A stretch of DNA of 64,000 nucleotides. It comes from Paraburkholderia tropica (GTDB taxonomy: Bacteria; Pseudomonadota; Gammaproteobacteria; Burkholderiales; Burkholderiaceae). Where the stretch lies: the NCBI RefSeq assembly GCF_900109265.1, contig NZ_FNZM01000010.1:62001-126000 (forward strand), in the 5' to 3' direction. The position numbers and the translations under genes are program-made. Position 1 is the stretch's first letter; every line of letters starts with the position of its first letter. Shown in pieces: positions 17,556 to 23,893 of this stretch. A model generated the notes under the pieces. The model did no database searches and was not told the DNA's origin. It saw nothing but the letters and a program-made list of their open reading frames with translations.

Positions 17556-18092
17556 ATGTCGACTCCTCACGCCATCCTCATCGCCCTGCTCGAAAAGCCG
17601 TCGTCGGGCTACGACCTTGCCCGGCGCTTCGACCGGGCCATCGGCTACTTCTGGCAGGCTACGCATCAGCAGATCTACCGCGAACTCGGCCGCATGGTTG
17701 CGTCGGGATGGGTGACGGTGGTCGAGGAGGGCGCGGCGGCGTCGCGCAAGAAGATTTACCGGGTGCTGCCCGTCGGGCGCGAGGAAGTCGCGCGCTGGGT
17801 GCGCGAGACGCGGCTCGGCGTGGATGATCGCAACGTGTTCCTGCTCAAGCTGCGGGCGGATGCGGTGATTGGTCCGCTGGGGCTCGGCGAGGAATTGCGG
17901 CGCTTGATCGACGAGGCGAGCGCGCGGCTGGAGACCTATCGCGAGATCGAGCGGCGCGACTTCGGTGCGGCGCAGCTCACGCGTGCCCAGCAATTGCAGT
18001 ATGCGATTCTCAAGGCGGGTATTCAGACGCAGACCCAGTGGCTTGCGTGGGCCGAGGAATTGCGTGCGATCGTGGGCGATGAAGCGGCTTGA
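17556..18092 (+). CDS. PadR family transcriptional regulator
   Basis: A 178-residue PadR regulator. The N-terminal winged helix runs about residues 1-85: HAILIALLEKPSSGYDLARRFDRAIGYFW, QQIYRELGRMVASGWV and KKIYRVLPVGREEVARW. A C-terminal helical dimerisation domain (PadR_C, Vir-like) follows, with LRLIDEASARLETYREIE and QLQYAILKAGIQTQTQWLAWAEEL. No effector can be inferred. It is divergent from a nitronate-monooxygenase-like gene and has a strong palindrome in the shared promoter region, which suggests repression of that gene and itself. Confidence 0.9.
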   Translation: MSTPHAILIALLEKPSSGYDLARRFDRAIGYFWQATHQQIYRELGRMVASGWVTVVEEGAAASRKKIYRVLPVGREEVARWVRETRLGVDDRNVFLLKLRADAVIGPLGLGEELRRLIDEASARLETYREIERRDFGAAQLTRAQQLQYAILKAGIQTQTQWLAWAEELRAIVGDEAA

Positions 18093-18194
18093 ATCCCGGT
18101 GCGCACGCCGTTTGAATATGATTCGGATGCCGAAGTAATGGGGTGGGGCAACGATCGCACCAGGTGGCGCATGAACACGATGATGAAAAAAGTG

Positions 18195-18223
18195 TTGACG
18201 TAAAGGAATCGTGGTCCTATAAT
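18195..18223 (+). promoter_or_regulatory. Sigma-70 promoter of tRNA-fMet
   Basis: TTGACG, a 17-nt spacer and a consensus TATAAT, ending 16 bases before the tRNA. Confidence 0.8.
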
Positions 18224-18239
18224 TCTTTTCTCTGACGGA

Positions 18240-18316
18240 CGCGGGGTGGAGCAGTCTGGCAGCTCGTCGGGCTCATAACCCGAAGGTCACAGGTTCAAAT
18301 CCTGTCCCCGCAACCA
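18240..18316 (+). tRNA. Initiator tRNA-fMet (anticodon CAU)
   Basis: 77 nt including an encoded CCA end. The acceptor stem is GCGGGG / CCCCGC with an unpaired first C opposite A, the hallmark of bacterial initiator tRNA. The anticodon stem GTCGGGCTCATAACCCGA has the three G:C pairs (GGG/CCC) specific to initiators; the T-arm loop is GGTTCAAATCC. It is almost identical to the E. coli initiator. Confidence 0.97.
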
Positions 18317-18420
18317 ATACCGTCAAGGCTTGCAGCCGGTTTCTTGTGTATCACGGAATCGCGCTGTTTTGCCCGTAGGAAAATCGCCGCGAAACTTAGG
18401 TGATTTTTTCCGAAACATCG

Positions 18421-18443
18421 AACCCGCCTTGAGCGGGTTTTTT
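18421..18443 (+). terminator. Rho-independent terminator downstream of tRNA-fMet
   Basis: AACCCGC / GCGGGTT with a 5-nt loop, then a T-run (TTTT). It is about 105 bp past the tRNA end and just outside the 3' end of the minus-strand gene that follows. Confidence 0.8.
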
Positions 18444-18486
18444 GTTGCCTGTTGATCTGGCGTCTCGTTCCTCACCGTCACTGGCC

Positions 18487-19134
18487 TCAAGGCCGAACCA
18501 GGCTGTCTGCTACATCGTCGGGCAAACGTTGATGCAAGGCCATCAGGTCGGAAAGCAATCTGACGGTCTGCAAAAGTATGGCCGCCATCTCTGGCTGGGT
18601 TGTCGTGCGCGGTGGCGTATGTGTCCATATCACTTCATCGGCGGCTGCGTTTTGCATGAGGCGAAGAAGTTTCAGATACGAGTCCTGAAATTCCCCGGGC
18701 AGATAGAGACTGACGCGCTGGACCGTATCCGCAAATTTGCTCATATCCTGGATTACCACGCTGTATGTGCAGCGCTGTTCCGGCGGCAAACCGACGTTCG
18801 CGAGAAAATCATGAGGGACACGTTCCAGCACGTCGTGCACTTCGTGATAGGCATCAAGCTTTAAGGCAAACATCTTCTCCGCTACGACCTTGCGCATTTC
18901 AGCACGCAAGCGCTCTGCGCTCTGTTTGCTGGCAAGTTCAGCCTTGTACCTCTCCATTTCGCGCGCGAGTTCGTGCTTGTAGTGGTCCGCGTCGCGCTCT
19001 AGGTTTTTGGCCACTCGCCTGGTTAGCCAAGCCGCTATCGTGTCTCTGAAAATGATGGAGATGCCCAACACGATCGCGAGAGTCACAGCCGAAGCACCGC
19101 CCAGCGCGGCGAGTATCCATTTCAGTACTTCCAT
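18487..19134 (-). CDS. Hypothetical membrane-anchored coiled-coil protein
   Basis: Not a recognised family. From the ATG at 19134 the protein (about 215 residues) starts with one hydrophobic segment (about residues 3-27, ILAALGGASAVTLAIVLGIS). A highly charged helical stretch follows, likely coiled coil (ADHYKHELAREMERYKAELA, then SAERLRAEMRKVVAEKM), and then a helical cytoplasmic domain. This is a single-pass anchor with an extended helix, as in several phage-defence and stress membrane proteins, but no catalytic motif is seen. An in-frame ATG at 19224 would add 30 residues and lies 1 base after the preceding small frame's stop. Accessory composition; first gene after tRNA-fMet. Confidence 0.65.
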   Translation of the reverse strand: MEVLKWILAALGGASAVTLAIVLGISIIFRDTIAAWLTRRVAKNLERDADHYKHELAREMERYKAELASKQSAERLRAEMRKVVAEKMFALKLDAYHEVHDVLERVPHDFLANVGLPPEQRCTYSVVIQDMSKFADTVQRVSLYLPGEFQDSYLKLLRLMQNAAADEVIWTHTPPRTTTQPEMAAILLQTVRLLSDLMALHQRLPDDVADSLVRP

Positions 19135-19225
19135 CAAGCCCCCGTTTGCTCTGAATGCTGGCGCTAATAGTATCGCCTGGCGCCGCCGTACTTCGTCCCC
19201 TGTGAGCGGTCCAATCCGCTCCATC

Positions 19226-19420
19226 TCATTTCCAGGCCTGTGTGGAATTCGCGCAATCGCCTTGCGTGCGTCCTTTACCGTCGAGCTGTCCTTTCTGGAC
19301 GTACCAATACTCTTCCGCCGCTAACGCGTTCAGTTCCGCAAGCGCATGCCGTCCTGTCCGCACTTCCAGGGCAAACTGCCTCACTATCTCGCTGTGGTGT
19401 TCCTTCCAGATGCGCCACAA
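19226..19420 (-). pseudogene. Possible 3' remnant of a gene (64 codons from TTG)
   Basis: From a TTG at 19420 the frame reads as a plausible charged helical protein (WRIWKEHHSEIVRQFALEVR, then RTGRHALAELNALAAEEYWYV). The protein-like frame continues upstream without a usable start to a stop at 19529-19531, right beside a large palindrome. This suggests the C-terminal end of a longer gene whose 5' part has been lost. Function unknown. It could alternatively be a genuine small gene coupled to the membrane protein that follows. Confidence 0.35.
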
Positions 19421-19775
19421 TTCCTCATGCGTCGGCGTGAAGAGCGGCGGTATTGCTCGCGCATGGTGAAAGGCTCCCAGGCCGTTTAAACAGCCGTAGA
19501 AACTAAAGACGCGCCCCTTGGGGCGGGTTCATTTATTCGGGAAGCGCTCTGGCTTCCGAATAAATTGCGATAGCACGCTCAGTTTGTGGAATGTCAAATC
19601 GCGTTTCGCTCACGACGCAGAACGGATAAATCAAACTCCACTTTAAAGATTGTCTGATGGTCTGCCCCCTTGCGTAATTCGACGATTACCGGTTAGCGGC
19701 GGAGGGTCCGCCGTGACTGTGCCGGTCGCGTACCTGTACGGTTTCCCATACCTGCAATCGAACGGAGGCACGCAC
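19421..19775. other. Intergenic stretch of the accessory region
   Basis: 355 bp without a convincing complete gene. It holds the open but start-less upstream part of the remnant frame (to 19529), a short GC inverted repeat around 19512-19525 (CGCCCC / GGGGCG), the 35-nt palindrome at 19531-19565, and AT-richer sequence leading to the PAAR gene. No confident promoter was identified. Confidence 0.5.
19531..19565. repeat. Long inverted repeat at the accessory junction
   Basis: ATTTATTCGGGAAGC pairs with GCTTCCGAATAAAT: 14 bp with one bulged G and a 6-nt loop. It separates the broken minus-strand frame from the plus-strand PAAR cassette. It could be a bidirectional terminator without a classical T-run, or a scar or end of a small mobile element. 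Confidence 0.6.
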
Positions 19776-20306
19776 ATGAGGCGTTATCTGTTGAGGCTAG
19801 GAGATAAATCCACGGCGGGCGGTGTTGTCCTGGAAGGCGCGGAAAACTGCACGCACCACGGAATACCGATTACGTTTATCGGCGCGCAGGTCTGGTGCGA
19901 AGGTTGTAAATCGAACGGTTACATCGAGTCGGTAGGTCCGCACCATCCCGCAACGATGCTCGGAAAGCAGCAGGCACTGGAAGGCGACATCTGCATCTGC
20001 AAGTGTTCACCGCCGCCCGTTTTCCACGCGTCGCAAGCAAGTGCTTTTCACAACTGGGAGGACGAATGGGGGGAAATGGGCTATAGCGCGAGTCTCGCCG
20101 CACTACAGGACATGCAGCGCGCCCCATACGATGAGCAATTTACGCTCACTGACAGCACCGGGCGCGCACTTTCGAAGGTTCGCTATCGCGTCCTATCTGA
20201 CTCAGCGGTCGTCGCAAGCGGCGTGACTGACTCAGAGGGGCGCACCGTGCGTATCAGTACGGAAACATCGCGGCGGGTAGAAGTTGAAATCATTGTGGGA
20301 AGATGA
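19776..20306 (+). CDS. PAAR-domain protein (type VI secretion spike tip) with C-terminal extension
   Basis: About 176 residues from the ATG at 19776, preceded by GGAGG. The N-terminal PAAR region is LRLGDKSTAGGVVLEGAENC, then GIPITFIGAQVWCEGCKSNG and ALEGDICICKCSPPPVF; the Cys/His pattern fits metal-binding PAAR tips that cap VgrG. After about residue 115 a separate segment reads FTLTDSTGRALSKVRYRVL, then DSEGRTVRISTETSRRVEVEI. This resembles the transthyretin/Ig-like extensions on T6SS tip proteins that hold cargo. The stop is followed after 1 base by the metallopeptidase ATG, so the two are translationally coupled. No T6SS structural genes are in the window. Confidence 0.85.
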   Translation: MRRYLLRLGDKSTAGGVVLEGAENCTHHGIPITFIGAQVWCEGCKSNGYIESVGPHHPATMLGKQQALEGDICICKCSPPPVFHASQASAFHNWEDEWGEMGYSASLAALQDMQRAPYDEQFTLTDSTGRALSKVRYRVLSDSAVVASGVTDSEGRTVRISTETSRRVEVEIIVGR

Positions 20307-20307
20307 A

Positions 20308-21003
20308 ATGAGCGATCTTCCTGGAAAAAATGAATATGGATTCAAAGTCAATGAAGAAGAATGGATTACGGTTCATTCTACTGCGGTCACAAACACGAAT
20401 CCCGGATCGATGGTAACGGTAAAAATCAATACCGAAAGAATCTGCGAGGACATGTCCAACAAAGAATTCAGAGAAATTATTAATAGCATTCTCCAGCGTG
20501 CAGTTCCACTAGTCGAAGCCCGCGTGCGCGCCTTGAAGTTGTGGACGCCGAACGAGCGCGCACGCGTACAGCGCTGGTTTGGGCGAAATGATGAAACAGC
20601 GCGCACGATTCTGCTAAACGGTATAGCGCGTGTGAGCGCGGTCCTGCGCGGGCTTAGTCCGGCAAATTTCGTTCGAACTGGAAGCGACCGCGACAGAGCG
20701 ACAGGTTGTATGCCGAATCCTGCGAGGTCTGGCCAGGAGGCCGCGCATGTATGCGCGCCGGATACGGCAACGCACACTATTAGCATTAGTCCGCTGTTTT
20801 GCACCATGCGGCATTGGTCGGACAATGCGGATTCGCGCGTATCGACCGTAATTCACGAAGTCACACACTTCCTGGACACAATGGCTAGCAAAGATCATCA
20901 ATATACGATTGCGTTTACGCTTCGTGATTGGGCACAATCGAATTCTGATCTTGCGCTCAATAACGCCGATAGTGTTGCTGGCTATATTGTCGAGGGCGAC
21001 TAA
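20308..21003 (+). CDS. M35-like (aspzincin) zinc metallopeptidase, probable T6SS effector
   Basis: About 231 residues from the ATG at 20308. The C-terminal half carries the aspzincin pattern: STVIHEVTHFLDT (HExxH; Glu catalytic, two His zinc ligands), then ALNNADSVAGYI, in which the Asp of NADS would be the third ligand. This matches the lysine-specific metallo-endopeptidase / deuterolysin (M35) families. The N-terminal half (about residues 1-60) has no recognised domain and could be the loading region. No signal peptide, as expected for a cargo delivered by a PAAR tip. AT-rich codon use compared with flanking core genes. One base separates its stop from the next gene. Confidence 0.75.
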   Translation: MSDLPGKNEYGFKVNEEEWITVHSTAVTNTNPGSMVTVKINTERICEDMSNKEFREIINSILQRAVPLVEARVRALKLWTPNERARVQRWFGRNDETARTILLNGIARVSAVLRGLSPANFVRTGSDRDRATGCMPNPARSGQEAAHVCAPDTATHTISISPLFCTMRHWSDNADSRVSTVIHEVTHFLDTMASKDHQYTIAFTLRDWAQSNSDLALNNADSVAGYIVEGD

Positions 21004-21004
21004 A

Positions 21005-21424
21005 TTGAAACGAGTCATTCTGTTGCTGTCACTCGCGCTTTCGATGCCTTGTGCGCTCGCCTGTGAGGGATCGTCGCCGATTCCAGGCGTAACGAGAGAT
21101 ATAAATTTCGGATTTAATTCGAGTGAGATAAGTAATGCGGAGATTCTTTCACTCGCAAACTGGGTCGTAGACACGCATAGTAAGCGCTCCGTCCTTAAGG
21201 GTGTTTCTATTACCGGCTTGGCGGACAAGCGCGAGCATAACGCTCAACATATCGCAGAAGCGCGGGCGAACGTCGTCAAGAAAACCTTGGACGTGCTTGG
21301 CGTGCAGGCAGCGCAGTATGAAGTCACAGCGCACCTTTACAGGCCCGCCTTGCCAAACGACAAATTTGAGCCATCAGGAACCAGAGCGGAATTAACGCTT
21401 ATTCCGGAATGTCTGGAGAAGTAA
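21005..21424 (+). CDS. Secreted OmpA-like protein, candidate immunity protein of the metallopeptidase
   Basis: 139 residues from a TTG start placed 1 base after the peptidase stop. It opens with a short signal peptide, MKRVILLLSLALSMPCALAC. Cleavage before the Cys by signal peptidase I is likely; the lipobox is poor. The mature part resembles an OmpA C-terminal fold: DINFGFNSSEISNAEILSLA, then VSITGLADKREHNAQHIAEARANVVKKTL and YEVTAHLY. Coupling to a secreted-type protease and its export to the periplasm suggest it neutralises the effector where it arrives. This is inference; OmpA-like domains usually bind peptidoglycan, so a co-factor role is possible. Confidence 0.6.
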   Translation: MKRVILLLSLALSMPCALACEGSSPIPGVTRDINFGFNSSEISNAEILSLANWVVDTHSKRSVLKGVSITGLADKREHNAQHIAEARANVVKKTLDVLGVQAAQYEVTAHLYRPALPNDKFEPSGTRAELTLIPECLEK

Positions 21425-21501
21425 CGTTTTTCGCACGCCAAATCGTGCGGGCTTTATCCTTTGCAGCGCCGCATCAGCGCGGCGCTACCTTTGCCTTCCT
21501 G

Positions 21502-22200
21502 TCACGCTTCATTCAGCGCCCAATCCACTGCCGCCTGCGCATGGAGCGCCGTCGTGTCGAACACGGGCAGCGCGGAATCCTCAGCACGTATCAGCAGCGT
21601 GATCTCGGTGCAGCCGAGTATCACCGCTTGCGCCCCGGCCTGTGCCAGCGCTTCGATCGTGCGCTGATAAATCTGTCGCGATTCTGTTTTCACATTCCCG
21701 TGGCACAGCTCGTCATAGATGATGCGATGCACGTCGGCGCGCGCTGCGTCGTCGGGCACGATCGCCTCGATGCCGTGAACGTCGCGCAGCCGCCCCACGT
21801 AGAAGTCCTGCTCCATCGTGTAGCGCGTGCCCAGCAGGCCGACGCGTGTGACGCCCGCCGCGCGTAGCGCCGCGCCGGTCGGGTCCGCGATATGCAGGAA
21901 GGGAATCGCGATCGCCGCTTCGATCGACGCGCACACGCGATGCATCGTGTTGGTCGCGAGCAGCACGATCCCTGCGCTGCCGCGTTCGAGTTGCGTCGCC
22001 GCCTGCGCCATCTGCACGCCGAGCGCGTCCCAGTCGCCCGCGCGCTGGAGCGCTTCGATATCCGCGAAATCGACGGTCGCCATCAGGCTGCGCGCGTTGT
22101 GGTGCCCGCCCAGCCGTGCCTTCGTATACGTGTTGAGCAGGCGGTAATACTCCGCCGACGATTCCCAGCTCATGCCGCCAATTACGCCGATCGTTTTCAT
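21502..22200 (-). CDS. YgeA-like aspartate/glutamate racemase family protein lacking one catalytic Cys
   Basis: About 232 residues of the Asp/Glu/hydantoin racemase superfamily, close to E. coli YgeA along its length (MKTIGVIGGMSWESSAEYYR, HIADPTGAALRAAGVTRVGLLGTRYTMEQDFY). The second catalytic Cys is present (ILGCTEITLL). The first, which in YgeA lies in LCTNTMH, is Ala82 here (LATNTMHRV, codon GCG). Cofactor-independent racemases need both thiols, so two-base racemisation is doubtful. ATG at 22200 was used; the adjacent ATG at 22203 is equally possible. Convergent with the accessory cassette. Confidence 0.85.
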   Translation of the reverse strand: MKTIGVIGGMSWESSAEYYRLLNTYTKARLGGHHNARSLMATVDFADIEALQRAGDWDALGVQMAQAATQLERGSAGIVLLATNTMHRVCASIEAAIAIPFLHIADPTGAALRAAGVTRVGLLGTRYTMEQDFYVGRLRDVHGIEAIVPDDAARADVHRIIYDELCHGNVKTESRQIYQRTIEALAQAGAQAVILGCTEITLLIRAEDSALPVFDTTALHAQAAVDWALNEA

Positions 22201-22483
22201 CATCTGCCAATGCCGAAAGAGGTAAGGATCGAACGAGTATAGGCGTGTGTCCTGCGCTGTACAGGTACGGTGCGGCGCAAGTGTCACGATACGGATTGGG
22301 CACAGCGCGCGGACAGTTATCGCGAAATTCGATCACTTCAGTACAGTCGGGCGCGGGTGTATGGGTGCTGCGCTGTGGCTTCCGAACTGGCACCTCATTT
22401 CTGTCGCCGATAGAATCGGATCACATGCCGCGATGCGCTGGCCGCATCGGGCCCACAACAAGACGCCACCCAGGAGCTTCGCC

Positions 22484-23782
22484 ATGGACCTGATCGTTCG
22501 CCGCGCCGTGCTTGCGCATGGCCATCCCGCCGGCCATGCCACTGTCGATATCGGTATCGAGTCGGGGCGCATCGTGGCCGTCGAGCCGCATATCGACACG
22601 CAGGCGGACGCCCAGGCGCGCGAGGTGATCGACGCGGGCGGCATGCTCGTGAGCGCGCCATTCGTCGACGCGCATTTCCACATGGACGCCACGTTGTCGT
22701 ACGGGCTGCCGCGCGTGAACGCATCGGGCACGCTGCTCGAAGGCATTGCGCTGTGGGGTGAACTCAAACCGCATCTCACTCAGGAAGCGCTGGTCGAACG
22801 CGCGTTACAGTACTGCGATTGGGCCGTCGCGCGCGGGTTGCTCGCGATCCGCTCGCATGTCGATGTCTGTGACGAACGACTGCTCGCGGTCGAGGCGCTG
22901 CTCGAAGTGAAGCGTCGCGTCGCGCCTTATCTCGATCTGCAACTCGTGGCCTTTCCGCAAGACGGCGTACTGCGCAGTCCGGGCGCGTTCGACAATCTCA
23001 AGCGTGCGATTGCGATGGGCGTCGACGTGGTCGGCGGCATTCCGCATTTCGAGCGCACGATGGCCGACGGCGCGGAATCCGTGCGACTGCTCTGCGAATT
23101 CGCCGCGGAAAAAGGCCTGCGCGTGGACATGCATTGCGATGAGTCCGACGATCCGCTCTCGCGTCACATCGAAACGCTGGCGGCGCAGACGCACCGCCTC
23201 GGATTGCATGGGCGCGTGACTGGTTCGCATCTGACGTCGATGCACTCGATGGACAACTACTACGTGAGCAAGCTGATTCCGCTGATTCGCGAGTCGGGCG
23301 TGTCGGCGATCGCGAATCCGCTCATCAACATCACGTTGCAGGGGCGCGCCGACACCTATCCGAAGCGGCGCGGCATGACGCGCGTGCCCGAGTTGATGGC
23401 GGCGGGCGTGACGGTCGCGTTCGGCCACGATTGCGTGATGGACCCGTGGTACAGCTTCGGCTCGGGCGACATGCTCGAAGTCGCGCACATGGGCTTGCAC
23501 GTCGCGCAGATGACGGGCGTCGACGCCACGCGCGCATGCTTCGATGCGGTTACTGTCAATCCCGCGCAGATTCTCGGGCTCGAAGGCTATGGCATCGCGC
23601 CGGGCTGTGCCGCGAATCTCGTCGTGCTCGATGCCCGCGATCCGATCGAGGCAATTCGTTTGCGCGCCGCGCGACTCGCGGTCGTGAGCCGGGGCAGGGT
23701 GGTGAGCCGCCAACCGCCGCAGCGCGCGTCGCTCACGCTCGACGGACGGCCTGGCAGCGTCGATTTCAAGCTGCATCGCTGA
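22484..23782 (+). CDS. Cytosine deaminase-like amidohydrolase
   Basis: About 432 residues of the metal-dependent amidohydrolase superfamily. Motifs: DAHFHMDATLSYGLP (HxH metal ligands), RSHVDVCD, VDMHCDESDDPLSRHIETLA (His and Glu), GSHLTSMHSMDNYY, and GHDCVMDPWYSFGSGDML with the metal-binding Asp. The order and spacing match CodA-type cytosine deaminases and related N-acyl/isoguanine deaminases, so deamination of a pyrimidine or related ring is likely but the exact substrate is not certain. It is cytoplasmic. ATG at 22484 was chosen because the upstream extension is not protein-like. It ends just before a strong bidirectional terminator. Confidence 0.85.
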   Translation: MDLIVRRAVLAHGHPAGHATVDIGIESGRIVAVEPHIDTQADAQAREVIDAGGMLVSAPFVDAHFHMDATLSYGLPRVNASGTLLEGIALWGELKPHLTQEALVERALQYCDWAVARGLLAIRSHVDVCDERLLAVEALLEVKRRVAPYLDLQLVAFPQDGVLRSPGAFDNLKRAIAMGVDVVGGIPHFERTMADGAESVRLLCEFAAEKGLRVDMHCDESDDPLSRHIETLAAQTHRLGLHGRVTGSHLTSMHSMDNYYVSKLIPLIRESGVSAIANPLINITLQGRADTYPKRRGMTRVPELMAAGVTVAFGHDCVMDPWYSFGSGDMLEVAHMGLHVAQMTGVDATRACFDAVTVNPAQILGLEGYGIAPGCAANLVVLDARDPIEAIRLRAARLAVVSRGRVVSRQPPQRASLTLDGRPGSVDFKLHR

Positions 23783-23817
23783 ATGACGAAGCGCTAGCAG
23801 CGGTATCGAGCGGCCAT

Positions 23818-23854
23818 AAAAAAACCGCGCACCGAAGTGCGCGGTTTTGCTTTT
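23818..23854. terminator. Bidirectional terminator between deaminase gene and prlC
   Basis: AAAACCGCGCAC / GTGCGCGGTTTT with a CGAA loop, flanked by an A-run on the left and GCTTTT on the right, so it serves both converging genes. Confidence 0.9.
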
Positions 23855-23893
23855 CGGCGTAGCGGTCGTGAACCGCTGTGAACGCCGCGAAGC

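Noticed and set aside
18317..21430. Integrative element with att repeats at tRNA-fMet
   Set aside because: No integrase and no repeat of the tRNA 3' end could be found by eye; kept only as an accessory patch.
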